A DNA stretch of 19,305 bases from assembly GCA_018265615.1 (NCBI GenBank), contig JABLYX010000079.1, positions 1 to 19,305 of the forward strand, given 5' to 3'. The translations under genes were made by a program, and so were the position numbers. Of the stretch, positions 7,587 to 15,247 are shown one piece after another; within the stretch, counting starts at the first letter, position 1, and every line of letters starts with the position of its first letter. The notes beneath the pieces were generated by a model, which did no database searches, was not told the origin of the DNA, and saw nothing but the letters and a program-made list of their open reading frames with translations. The stretch comes from Lentisphaeria bacterium (GTDB lineage: Bacteria; Verrucomicrobiota; Lentisphaeria; Victivallales; Victivallaceae).

Positions 7587-8447
7587 CCGCTGCCGGAATC
7601 GGGCGGGGGAGATTCCCTCGAACTGCTTGAAAATTCGGGAAAAGTAGTAGATGGAATGAAACCCGGTCCGCGCCGCGATCTCTCCCAACGGGAGGTTCAC
7701 GCTTGCCAGGAGCTGCTTCGCACGCATGATCCGCTCCTGGTTGAGCAGAAAATGAAAGGGGGCCCCGCACTCCTCGACCACGACATGCCCGGTTCGTGAA
7801 TTCGACAGATAAAGCAGGCCGGCCAGTTCATGCATGGAAACGCCGGACCGATGGGCGTTGTGATTGATGAAGCGTTCGATCATGCGTTTCCGGTTTTCCG
7901 GTCCCGCTCCGTCGTCGCCGCCGCGTTTCTCCCAGGCCAGCTGCAGCAGGGCCACTCCCAGGGTCCTCAGCATCCGCTCCAGACGCCGGGCCTGTGCGTC
8001 GTCCAGCAGCGGCAGCCGTTCGAAATAGGAGTCGGCTTCGGGGCCATCCAGCGGGCAGCAGTCATCGGCACGCCGGAAGGCTCCGGCAAAAAGCGTCAGC
8101 GCTTTCATGCCGTTGCGCCAGACCGGGACCACGATTTCCCGCACTCCTTTATAGCAGCGGCTTTCAACCATTTCGCCATTGCTTTCGCTGAGCATCCGGT
8201 TCACCTCGGTCACGCATTGCTTCAGGCAACGCCGGTCGAACTCCCGGTCTTTCCGGCTGTGCCAGCAGTACGGATGCGCATGGATATGACGGCCCGGCAG
8301 CAGATTTTCTCCGTTCCGTCCGCGCAGGAGGCCAAGTTCATCGTGCACGGTAAGCGATATTCCGAAGGCGGCTTCGCAATCCTTCAGTACGCTTTCGCAA
8401 TCGACGTTGTTGGCCGTTCCGATGCCGGCGGTTGAACGGTGTTGCAT
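7569..8447 (-). CDS. AraC-family regulator with PocR-type sensor domain
   Basis: The 292-residue protein has an N-terminal PocR-like ligand domain (residues about 15-150): GISLTVHDELGLLRG, then HPYCWHSRKDREFDRRCLKQC with C61, C74 and C78, then SRCYKGVREIVVPVW with C98, and LTLFAGAFR. The Cys spacing is typical of PocR domains. The C-terminus is a double AraC HTH: VSMHELAGLLYLSNSRTGHVV and LGEIAARTGFHSIYYFSRIF, ending GISPARFRQR. The start at 8447 is preceded by GAAAGGGGAAAT, a good ribosome site, and by a well-formed promoter. A longer frame up to 8555 would run through that promoter and is unlikely. The gene is divergent from the oxidoreductase/glucanase operon, the usual position for its regulator. 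PocR of Salmonella responds to 1,2-propanediol; the ligand here is unknown. Confidence 0.9.
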   Translation of the reverse strand: MQHRSTAGIGTANNVDCESVLKDCEAAFGISLTVHDELGLLRGRNGENLLPGRHIHAHPYCWHSRKDREFDRRCLKQCVTEVNRMLSESNGEMVESRCYKGVREIVVPVWRNGMKALTLFAGAFRRADDCCPLDGPEADSYFERLPLLDDAQARRLERMLRTLGVALLQLAWEKRGGDDGAGPENRKRMIERFINHNAHRSGVSMHELAGLLYLSNSRTGHVVVEECGAPFHFLLNQERIMRAKQLLASVNLPLGEIAARTGFHSIYYFSRIFKQFEGISPARFRQRSNEAK

Positions 8448-8491
8448 ATTTCCCCTTTCCCCTGTATTCCGTTGTTCGTTTCCACCACCGC

Positions 8492-8519
8492 AAAATACCG
8501 CCGTTATCCGGAAAATCAA
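8492..8519 (-). promoter_or_regulatory. Promoter of the PocR/AraC regulator
   Basis: Read on the minus strand, TTGATT (8519-8514) and TATTTT (8497-8492) are separated by 16 bases. Transcription would start near 8485, leaving a leader of about 38 bases with the ribosome site just before the ATG at 8447. Confidence 0.6.
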
Positions 8520-8607
8520 GCTGTATTCCGCACATAAAAGCTGCAATTTCGGCATCTTCAGCGAGTTTGTATAAAATAACAGCGAGTCGCACTATTGTTT
8601 TCCGGAT
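8506..8607. promoter_or_regulatory. Paired inverted operator element in the divergent promoter region
   Basis: ATCCGGAAAA (8506-8515) and TTTTCCGGAT (8598-8607) are perfect 10-base inverted copies. Each overlaps the inner edge of a -35 hexamer: TTGATT on the minus strand and TTGTTT on the plus strand. Read outward, both promoters start TTG(A)TTTTCCGGAT, and both continue to a CGG. The symmetry suggests one protein binding both promoters, most likely the adjacent PocR/AraC regulator. The distance between copies (92 bases, about nine helical turns) would allow looping. The regulator assignment is inferred. Confidence 0.5.
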
Positions 8608-8623
8608 GGTTATACGGTATAAT
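8595..8623 (+). promoter_or_regulatory. Promoter of the oxidoreductase-glucanase operon
   Basis: TTGTTT (8595-8600) and a consensus TATAAT (8618-8623) are separated by 17 bases. Transcription should start near 8630. That makes ATG 8635 nearly leaderless and favours ATG 8671 as the start of the first gene. Confidence 0.65.
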
Positions 8624-8670
8624 ATTCCATAGAAATGAAAATCATTCAACAATCGGGAAAACTGCGGGTT

Positions 8671-9966
8671 ATGAACATCACCAATGACCGGAAATCTTTT
8701 GATCTTATCGTGGTCGGAGCCGGGCCGGGAGGCTGCGCCGCCGCCATTGCCGCCCGGCACGGGGGAATGAAACGTGTACTGGTCATCGACCGTGCCGGTT
8801 TTCCCGGTGGCGTATTGGGGGCAGGACTCTGTTACCTGATGGGGTTCGCGGACCGGGGCCGGCAGGTGGTCGGCGGCACCGGCGAACAGTTCGTCCGCCG
8901 GCTTGACGCAAATGATCAGACCCGGCTTCTGGACGGGGCAACCGGGCGGCCGGAGAACCGCCGGCTCGGCGATCGCCCCATCTCCGGCAATCTGGTGGTC
9001 GGCGAGGAAGCGAACCGGATCGTATTGCGTCGGATGCTGACCGAAAGCGGTTGCCGGTTTCTCGGCTATACCCCGGTGATCGATGCCGAGCGCTGCGGCC
9101 GTCGCCTGCAATCCATCGTAATCGAAACCGGTTTGGGACTGCGTCGGCTGCATGCGGCTTATTTCATCGACGCGACCGGAGACGCCGGTCTGCTGCGGCG
9201 GGCCGGATACCGCTGCCGCCGGGCGACGCCGGAAGAGGCGATGACCCGGACGGTCCTGATCCGGGTTGCCGGAGTGGAGAATTTCAACCTCGCCGCGGTT
9301 TCCGACCGTTTCCGCCAACTGGCGGCCGCGGGTGATTGCCCGCTGCCGGGACAGGATTGTTTCATGGGGTACGAATTGCTGACTCCCGGTGAAATGCAGC
9401 TCAACCTGACGCTGGCCGGCGGCGGCGGCCTCGACAACGGCTCCCTCTCGCGGCTCGACGGCGAACTGCGCGAACAGATCATGCCCGGTCTGGAGTGGCT
9501 GCGGCGGAAAATACCTCCGTTCCGTTCCGTCCGGCTGCTTGACGCCGCCTGGCATATCGGGGTTCGGGCCGGCTGCGGCGGTGTCGGCGTTGAAACGATC
9601 CGGTGCGACGACCTGATCCGGAACACGTCCGTCGCCCGCCCGGTCGCCGTCGGCCATCGCGGTTTCGGCGACCACGGACACTCCTCCTTTGCCCAGTCCT
9701 GGGTTCAGGAGCTTACCGGAACCCGGCCGATCCCCCTCGGGGCGCTGCTGCCCGCCGCAGCGGATAACGTCGTGCTTGCCGGGCGTGACATTTCGATCGA
9801 ACCGCGCGCCGTCACCGCAATCCGGCTCACCGGACAATGCTTCGCCACCGGAGACGCGGCCGGAATGATCGCGGCGGCGGCCTTCCGGAAACAGCTTGCC
9901 GTACAGGAAGCCGACTATACCGGAATCGCCTCGGCCTTATCGCAGTACGGCGCCATTTTGTCATGA
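8671..9966 (+). CDS. FAD-dependent oxidoreductase (FAD_oxidored type)
   Basis: The N-terminus FDLIVVGAGPGGCAAAIAAR is a Rossmann dinucleotide motif (G16-x-G18-x-x-G21) followed by the acidic end of strand two (VLVIDR). FPGGVLGAGLC resembles the glycine-rich stretch after the FAD fold in the FAD_oxidored family. The C-terminus (VVLAGRDISIEPRAVTAIRL, QCFATGDAAGMIA) fits the second FAD-contact region of that family. The protein is 431 residues from ATG 8671; ATG 8635 would add 12 residues but lies only about five bases after the predicted transcription start. No signal peptide is seen, so it is probably cytoplasmic. It is the first gene of the operon leading to the glucanase and sugar transporter. 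Related proteins are common beside glycosidases in this bacterial group, but the oxidised substrate is unknown. Confidence 0.85.
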   Translation: MNITNDRKSFDLIVVGAGPGGCAAAIAARHGGMKRVLVIDRAGFPGGVLGAGLCYLMGFADRGRQVVGGTGEQFVRRLDANDQTRLLDGATGRPENRRLGDRPISGNLVVGEEANRIVLRRMLTESGCRFLGYTPVIDAERCGRRLQSIVIETGLGLRRLHAAYFIDATGDAGLLRRAGYRCRRATPEEAMTRTVLIRVAGVENFNLAAVSDRFRQLAAAGDCPLPGQDCFMGYELLTPGEMQLNLTLAGGGGLDNGSLSRLDGELREQIMPGLEWLRRKIPPFRSVRLLDAAWHIGVRAGCGGVGVETIRCDDLIRNTSVARPVAVGHRGFGDHGHSSFAQSWVQELTGTRPIPLGALLPAAADNVVLAGRDISIEPRAVTAIRLTGQCFATGDAAGMIAAAAFRKQLAVQEADYTGIASALSQYGAILS

Positions 9967-10000
9967 GGCTCCCATTTATAGTATGGAAAGGATCAGGAAA

Positions 10001-11140
10001 ATGAAAGAATGCAGCGGTTCGTTTTTAAGGAATCGAGAAAATTCCGCACCGGTTCAATCGCCGATGATCGCCATCCGTCAGGAAAGAGAGGGGTTCGGGG
10101 GAGAGAAAGCGGCGACCTGCACCGCGTCTCTCCCCGTACCGAATATCCCCAACTTCTCACATATTTCCGGCAAGCTCTCACGCTTTCGCCAACGTTCTGC
10201 GCGCGGCAAGTCGGAACCAAAACGTGAAGCTGTTTTTCCGCAGGAAAGCGGGAAGACAACTTCACGTTTGGGCGGATCTTCCTTCCCCGCCGAGCAACTG
10301 CCGCTCCGTCCGTCGACTACCCCGTACACGGCACCGGCACCTTGCCGGACGCAGGGGGCGCGGGGAGCGGCGGATACGCCCCCCGCATCCGGCAAGGCGA
10401 GGCCGTTCACACTTATTGAACTGCTCGTGGTGATAGCGATCATCGCGATTCTGGCGAGTATGCTGCTGCCGGCGCTGGGACGGGCGCAAAAGAGAGCATA
10501 CGGAACCCGCTGTCTCTCCAATCTGAAACAGATCGGGCTGGCGGCGGGTATGTACACTTCCGACAACAAGGATGTTTTTCCCGCGATCACCAAAGTCAAC
10601 GGCTATATTCCCAACGTGTGGCAGCTGCTGGTTGAAAACCGCTATCTTACGGCGAATCTGCTCCACTGCAAAGCGGTCGGGGAGGCCGGCAGCGGCAACT
10701 TCGGAGTCAGCCCGGCCACGACCGCATGGTGGCCGTCGGCGTCGCTGCCGCGCACTTACTTATGGGAATCCACCGCAGGCTTGTGGCATGCGTCGGATTT
10801 CGCACTGGTCCGAAGTTCCGGCGTTACCGTCAAGCTGCTGGGACGGACTTTGCTGGTTGTCTGCGGCTATACCGGCCTGAATTCCGGCGGAGAGGAAAAA
10901 GCATACAAAGGCGGGATGCAGCCGCTCTCCGACATGCTCGAATACAATGCGCACCAGTGGATGGATCAGCACGACGGCAGGCTTCAGGGGATGCTTGCGG
11001 ACGGCAGCGCCAGGGCTTCGACCGGCGATCTGCGCAGCCTGGGGATCAATTATTCCACCCGTTATTCCGTGCTGAAAGCACAGGGAATCAACAGTAACCA
11101 GGGTTTGTTGACCGAACAGGAAAAGAGCTATCTCAAATGA
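10001..11140 (+). CDS. Pseudopilin-like protein with unusually long N-terminal extension
   Basis: Residues 136-155 (FTLIELLVVIAIIAILASML) are a type IV prepilin N-terminal helix, followed by LPALGRAQKRAYGTRCLSNL and KQIG. Near the C-terminus H324 is followed after nine residues by D334-G335, the H-x9-D-G processing-associated motif also found in the protein at the left edge. Prepilin leaders are normally short; here 135 residues precede the helix, basic and rich in Ser, Pro, Arg and Gly, with no predicted fold. The residue just before Phe is Pro, not the usual Gly. The DNA of the extension carries three inverted repeats. ATG 10001 is used because AAAGGAT (9987-9993) precedes it; 9983 is an alternative. 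It lies 34 bases after the oxidoreductase, and its stop overlaps the glucanase start (ATGA). The functional start might be elsewhere, but no good alternative codon lies close to the helix. Confidence 0.82.
   Translation: MKECSGSFLRNRENSAPVQSPMIAIRQEREGFGGEKAATCTASLPVPNIPNFSHISGKLSRFRQRSARGKSEPKREAVFPQESGKTTSRLGGSSFPAEQLPLRPSTTPYTAPAPCRTQGARGAADTPPASGKARPFTLIELLVVIAIIAILASMLLPALGRAQKRAYGTRCLSNLKQIGLAAGMYTSDNKDVFPAITKVNGYIPNVWQLLVENRYLTANLLHCKAVGEAGSGNFGVSPATTAWWPSASLPRTYLWESTAGLWHASDFALVRSSGVTVKLLGRTLLVVCGYTGLNSGGEEKAYKGGMQPLSDMLEYNAHQWMDQHDGRLQGMLADGSARASTGDLRSLGINYSTRYSVLKAQGINSNQGLLTEQEKSYLK
10098..10145. repeat. Inverted repeat 1 in the pseudopilin leader region
   Basis: GGGGAGAGA (10098-10106) and TCTCTCCCC (10137-10145) are perfect inverted copies. 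Pairing can continue inward through GCGG/CCGC with one bulge. A related purine-rich stretch (AAAGAGAGGGG, 10083-10093) lies just upstream. Confidence 0.5.
10217..10272. repeat. Inverted repeat 2 in the pseudopilin leader region
   Basis: The arms 10217-10233 and 10256-10272 are 17 bases long and match at 15 positions; the core AAACGTGAAG/CTTCACGTTT is perfect. The loop is 22 bases and contains its own TTTCC-GCA-GGAAA hairpin. Confidence 0.65.
10340..10397. repeat. Inverted repeat 3 in the pseudopilin leader region
   Basis: The arms 10340-10360 and 10377-10397 are 21 bases long and match at 19 positions (outer CCTTGCCGGA/TCCGGCAAGG perfect), with a 16-base loop. The repeat ends eight bases before the codon for the Phe of the prepilin motif. 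No T-run follows, so it is not an ordinary terminator. Confidence 0.7.
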
Positions 11141-13623
11141 AACTTCTGATGCTTGCACTGTCCGCTTTGCTTTGGCCTGTCGCAGCTCCGGCGTTGGAGG
11201 ACCTGCGTCCGGCGTTCGACAAATCTCCCTACCGCAATACCCTGTGGACTCAGGTGAACGCCTGGTGGAAACCGAATAAGCAACGCCAGTTCGACCGCTG
11301 CGGACCGAACTACGCGCGGAAAGTCTATCCGGATGATCCCGTCGCATACTGGAAGGAAGCAATCCGGGAAACACAGCGTTACGGTATGACCGGCTGGCAA
11401 TTCGAGCTGACGGTGGCGACACCGAACTTCGGTCATACATTTCTCGAAGTGCTGCAGGCGGCCAAAGAGCTTGATACGGACTTCAAGCTGGCGCTGTTTC
11501 TCGGCATGTACCGCACCGGCACGCTGGAGGAGGAGATCGGTAAACTGTTCCGCCAATTCGATATGTTCGCCGCCGAATGGAAGAACCATCCGAATGTCTA
11601 TCGGCTCGGCGGCCGTCCGGTGATCAGCATCTACACTCCGTATGACTACACGCCGGAGGAGTGGCGTACCGTCCAGAGCCGCTTCGAGGAAAAGTACGGC
11701 CCGGCTGTCTGGCTGATGAATTTCTGGTGGAAGCCCTACCGGCCGGAAGCGGTTCCCGGGTTGGTGCGGCAATATCTGCCCGTATTCGACGGGCTTACCG
11801 CATACGCCAACTGGACCGGGGAAAAGCAGCGGGCGATGATGCGCGAAATCGCGCCGATCATGCACCGGGAATTCCCGCAGAAAATTTTTGAGGGCACTGT
11901 GCACAATGCATTCGCCGTGCATTTCTACCACGGCGGCATCCCCACCTTCCTGTCGCAGAAATACCGCGATTCCTGGGAGATGATGGAGGAATTCAAGGTG
12001 GATTCAGTGGTGATGACCAACCTCTTCGACCACTGGGAGAACTCGCTGATCCTCCCCTGCTACGAACGCGAGGATTTCATACTGCGTTATGCTCAGGACC
12101 GGATGTGCCTCCGGCGTGGAGAAAAGTTTCCGGCGGCGGAGGCCCCCGAACTGGTGCTGAACAGTTACATCGACCTGTTGATCGGCAACCGTCCGCTGCT
12201 GTTTGAAGTCGTCTCGTTCCCGACGGCGAAGAAGCTGCGGCTGTCGGCGGGGGTTGAGCTCTGCGACTCCGCCGGTAAGCTCCTGCACCGTTTCGCGCCG
12301 GTCGAGGTGGAGACGGACCGGCTTCGGACGTTCGTTTTTTCGGTCCCCTCCGAACGCTTCGCCGCGGAACGGGCCATCCTTCCCCGGCTGGTCTGGCGGT
12401 TGGACGGCAAAGAGTTCCGGAGCAACTTCAATCCGCCGACCCTGCTCGATACCTCCAGCCGGACCAGCTGGATGTTCTGGGCCCGTTCGACACGCAACCG
12501 GCTGGCCGTCGCGGGAGACGGCGAATGGCGCATCAACGACACTCCGGCGGGGGGGACCGTCGATCTGCGCACCTGCGGCGGACAGACGGTGCTTCTGGCT
12601 GAAATCGGACCGCAGCAGCCGGGAAGCGTCAACCGGATGCGGATTCTGCGCAACGGCATGGAACTGCATACCCTCGCACGTGACCGGATCAGGATCGGGC
12701 GCGAGCTGCCTCTGCCTTCTCCGGGCGGAGCGTTGGACTGCTATGCACTGGAAATGGAAACGCCGGATGGGAAACGCTTCCAGACGCTGCCGATCTGGGT
12801 CGGCAACGGCGAACGCCCAGGTACCGTGTCCATTCCGTTTCTGCTGGAAAACGGCAGGATCGCCGCATTCGAAGTGGAAAAGGCGCGTGTGCCGTTCTAT
12901 TATTTCCCCTGCCGGACCGATACCGGAGATTTTCTGCTCGATACGTCCGGCTATCAGCATCACGGACGGCTCCGCCGCGACCTCGCTCCTCCGGAGGACC
13001 GCTGGCGCCATCCGTTCGGTTCGCTCGGCTACACAGGGTACCGTCATTACCACAATGGAGATGTCGCGCCGGCCCGCAACGGACACTTCCGGCGCGATCC
13101 GGACGGACGCGGCTTCTGGAGCTTTGACGCGGCGGCAAAGGATTGCATCATCGTCTCCGGCGGCACCGTGTTCCCCTGCGCTTCGACCTGGGAGTTCTCG
13201 TTCCGCCCCCGGAAGACCGGCGTGGAGATGGGTTTGCTCGGAACCGCCAACAACCAACTCAATATTTCGATCCTGCCTGATGGGAAGCTTCGGGTTCGTC
13301 GCGCGACGGAGCAGGAGGGTGTCGGCGGAGCCGCGCCCGGCAAACGCATCCTCCGGGAAATCGTGTCCGCCCAGCCGGTCACCTTCGACCGCTGGCAGCG
13401 GCTGGCGGTCGTCTACGATCTCCGGCGTCTGCGTCTCTATCTGGACGGAGTCCTGCTGGGTGAAGCCCCCTGTGCCCCGTCCGCCGGCCACGAGGCCATC
13501 GACCATGTGACGCTCGGATCGCTCTGTTCCTTCTTGGTTACGCCGAACACGTTTTACAGCGGCGATCTGCGTGAAATCCGGTTTTACGGCCGGAATCTCG
13601 CCCCGGAAGAATTTCTGAAATGA
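11137..13623 (+). CDS. Secreted GH71-like glycoside hydrolase with C-terminal LamG domain
   Basis: The 828-residue protein starts with a signal peptide (MKLLMLALSALLWPVAAPALE). Residues about 25-330 look like the barrel of GH71 endo-1,3-alpha-glucanase-type proteins: YWKEAIRETQRYGMTGWQFE, then FKLALFLGMY, EWKNHPNVYRLGGRPVISIY, a W-rich segment WLMNFWWKPY, and KIFEGTVHNAFAVHFYHGG. GH99-like enzymes have a similar layout and are the main alternative. A beta-rich middle follows, then a concanavalin-like LamG domain (about 665-825) with WEFSFRPRKTG, DRWQRLAVVYDLRRLRLYLD and DLREIRFYGRNLAPEEF. The start overlaps the pseudopilin stop (ATGA) and its own stop overlaps the transporter start (ATGA), so all three are translationally linked. 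The inferred role is outer breakdown of a glucan, with the LamG domain holding polymer. The catalytic residues were not assigned. Confidence 0.72.
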   Translation: MKLLMLALSALLWPVAAPALEDLRPAFDKSPYRNTLWTQVNAWWKPNKQRQFDRCGPNYARKVYPDDPVAYWKEAIRETQRYGMTGWQFELTVATPNFGHTFLEVLQAAKELDTDFKLALFLGMYRTGTLEEEIGKLFRQFDMFAAEWKNHPNVYRLGGRPVISIYTPYDYTPEEWRTVQSRFEEKYGPAVWLMNFWWKPYRPEAVPGLVRQYLPVFDGLTAYANWTGEKQRAMMREIAPIMHREFPQKIFEGTVHNAFAVHFYHGGIPTFLSQKYRDSWEMMEEFKVDSVVMTNLFDHWENSLILPCYEREDFILRYAQDRMCLRRGEKFPAAEAPELVLNSYIDLLIGNRPLLFEVVSFPTAKKLRLSAGVELCDSAGKLLHRFAPVEVETDRLRTFVFSVPSERFAAERAILPRLVWRLDGKEFRSNFNPPTLLDTSSRTSWMFWARSTRNRLAVAGDGEWRINDTPAGGTVDLRTCGGQTVLLAEIGPQQPGSVNRMRILRNGMELHTLARDRIRIGRELPLPSPGGALDCYALEMETPDGKRFQTLPIWVGNGERPGTVSIPFLLENGRIAAFEVEKARVPFYYFPCRTDTGDFLLDTSGYQHHGRLRRDLAPPEDRWRHPFGSLGYTGYRHYHNGDVAPARNGHFRRDPDGRGFWSFDAAAKDCIIVSGGTVFPCASTWEFSFRPRKTGVEMGLLGTANNQLNISILPDGKLRVRRATEQEGVGGAAPGKRILREIVSAQPVTFDRWQRLAVVYDLRRLRLYLDGVLLGEAPCAPSAGHEAIDHVTLGSLCSFLVTPNTFYSGDLREIRFYGRNLAPEEFLK

Positions 13624-15044
13624 GTGGCGGAGCTTACGCCGATTCCACTTCCCCGCCGTCCGAAACAACAGTGGAAAACGGTCCGCTGGCCGTCGGCACA
13701 CTCAGATATACCCGGGCCGGATTGGTGATGACCTTCGTGTGGCTGTCGGTGGGATCGCTCGGGTTCGGCCTGATGGTCAGCTCAATCCCGACCATGCTGC
13801 CGTTGACCCTGAAGACGCTCGACGCCAGCAACCTGCTGATCGGAATTTTCGTCGGCAGCATGCCTGCGGCGATGAACATGATCGTCAACCCGGTCGTCAG
13901 CTTCAGAAGCGACCGGACCCGGACCGTCTGGGGGCGCCGCCGCCCCTACATCATGGCCGCCACTCCCGCGATCACCGTCCTGCTGCTGCTGATCGGCTGG
14001 GGGCCGAAGCTGATCGCCGGCATGGGCTGGCCGCCGGCGGCCGTCTCCGCCGTCTCGATCGCCTTTCTGGGGGTTCTGGTGGTATTTTACCAGCTCTTTT
14101 ACCTCTTTGTCGGTTCCACGATTTATTATCTCTTCGTGGACGTGGTGCCGCGGCATTACATCGGCCGGTATATGGCGTTGTTCAATATGATCGGAGCGGT
14201 CAAGGGATTTGTGTTCGGGCAGTATCTGTTCAAATTCGCCCGGAATTACTCCGCCGAGCTTTACACCGGAATCGCGCTGTTCTATCTGGCCACGATGGCG
14301 CTGATGCTGTGGAAGGTCAAAGAGGGGAAATATCCGCCGGTCGACGAAGCGGAGAAACGTTGTTCCTTCCTGGACGGAGTGCGTACCTACTTTCGGGAGT
14401 GCTTTTCGATTCCGTTTTATATCTGGCTGTTTCTGGCGATGGGGATCAACTATGCCTCCAATGTCTGCCGCAATTTATTCATCGTGTTTTTCGCGGAACA
14501 GAACATCGGGCTGAATTACGAACAGATCGGAACCGTCAACGGGTATGCCGCACTGCTCGCGGTCCTGTGCGCAATGCCGCTCGGTTTCCTGAACGACCGC
14601 ATTCATCCCCTGAAGGTTTTCACGCTCGGCGGAGTAATGGTGATGGTGTTCAATGCGTTGGCTTTCTTCCTGATTCGCAGCTATGACGGCTATTTCATCT
14701 GGACGCTGTTGCTGTCGCTGGCTTATACGGTTCAGTACTCCGCCGCGCTGCCGATGTCGGCGGCGCTCTTTCCCGGAAGCCGTTACGGCCAGTTCGGTTC
14801 TGCTCAGGCGATGTTCGTGTCGGTGATCCTGATCGTCGCGAACAGCCTCGGCGGCTGGTTTATGGACAAAGTGAAGGATTACCGGTATCTGTACGCCTGG
14901 GATTTCTTTTTCACCGTCATCGCGCTCGCGGCGCTGCTGATGGTGTTCCGGCTCTGGAAGCGGTACGGCGGCGAAAAAAATTATATCGCTCCACTGGGAG
15001 GAGTTGCCGGAATCACTCCCCGAACACTTCGGCCTGAAAGGTGA
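13620..15044 (+). CDS. MFS sugar transporter (SLC45/GPH-like)
   Basis: The 474-residue protein has about 12 hydrophobic segments. After the second or third helix it carries the loop VSFRSDRTRTVWGRRRPYI (conserved Asp at residue 98), the hallmark of sucrose/SLC45- and GPH-type sugar symporters. The N-terminal 25-30 residues are hydrophilic, so the N-terminus is probably cytoplasmic. Start ATG 13620 overlaps the glucanase stop (ATGA). It is the last gene of the operon; a terminator-like hairpin begins two bases after its stop codon. The context suggests uptake of the oligosaccharide or disaccharide released by the upstream GH71-like enzyme; this is inference, and the cation used is not readable. 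Confidence 0.82.
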   Translation: MSGGAYADSTSPPSETTVENGPLAVGTLRYTRAGLVMTFVWLSVGSLGFGLMVSSIPTMLPLTLKTLDASNLLIGIFVGSMPAAMNMIVNPVVSFRSDRTRTVWGRRRPYIMAATPAITVLLLLIGWGPKLIAGMGWPPAAVSAVSIAFLGVLVVFYQLFYLFVGSTIYYLFVDVVPRHYIGRYMALFNMIGAVKGFVFGQYLFKFARNYSAELYTGIALFYLATMALMLWKVKEGKYPPVDEAEKRCSFLDGVRTYFRECFSIPFYIWLFLAMGINYASNVCRNLFIVFFAEQNIGLNYEQIGTVNGYAALLAVLCAMPLGFLNDRIHPLKVFTLGGVMVMVFNALAFFLIRSYDGYFIWTLLLSLAYTVQYSAALPMSAALFPGSRYGQFGSAQAMFVSVILIVANSLGGWFMDKVKDYRYLYAWDFFFTVIALAALLMVFRLWKRYGGEKNYIAPLGGVAGITPRTLRPER

Positions 15045-15045
15045 A

Positions 15046-15091
15046 CCGCCGGGCGTTGGAGCTTTGCCACGCATCGGCGGGCAGCTTTTTT
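15046..15091 (+). terminator. Rho-independent terminator of the glucanase operon
   Basis: CCGCCG (15046-15051) pairs with CGGCGG (15075-15080), and an inner GCGT-GG/CC-ACGC stem extends the hairpin. Six T residues (15086-15091) follow after five bases. The position right after the transporter stop fits the end of the operon. Confidence 0.55.
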
Positions 15092-15191
15092 ATCGATTCG
15101 CGGAAGCGGATGGCTGGACGAGAAAAATGTGGCGGAAATGTGGCATTCCCTGCGCGGCACGAAGCACAGGGAGAGGAACCGAACGAATGGC

Positions 15192-15235
15192 AAAAAAATC
15201 CGGAGAAGTGAGTTTAACCTCAAATCTCCGGATTT
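15192..15235 (-). terminator. Terminator of the tRNA-Ala gene
   Basis: On the minus strand an 11-base perfect stem (AAATCCGGAGA, 15235-15225, with its complement at 15206-15196) is followed by a run of seven T (complement of A 15198-15192, overlapping the stem end). The loop contains a further TGAG/CTCA pairing. It lies just downstream of the tRNA. The rest of the 203-base gap between transporter and tRNA shows nothing else. Confidence 0.8.
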
Positions 15236-15247
15236 CCACTTCAATAA

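Noticed and set aside
8448..8555. 36-residue N-terminal extension of the PocR/AraC regulator
   Set aside because: It would be translated from DNA containing the regulator's own promoter and operator. ATG 8447 has a strong ribosome site.
8338..9837. Minus-strand 499-codon open frame over the FAD oxidoreductase
   Set aside because: It is a shadow frame that also runs through the divergent promoter region and into the regulator gene in another frame.
9958..9982. Possible promoter before the second pseudopilin (TTGTCA and TATAGT)
   Set aside because: The spacer is only 13 bases, too short for a normal sigma-70 promoter. The gene is more likely read from the promoter at 8595.
12004..13701. Minus-strand 565-codon open frame over the GH71-like gene
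   Set aside because: No family motif is present, and it crosses the ATGA junction of two well-supported plus-strand genes.
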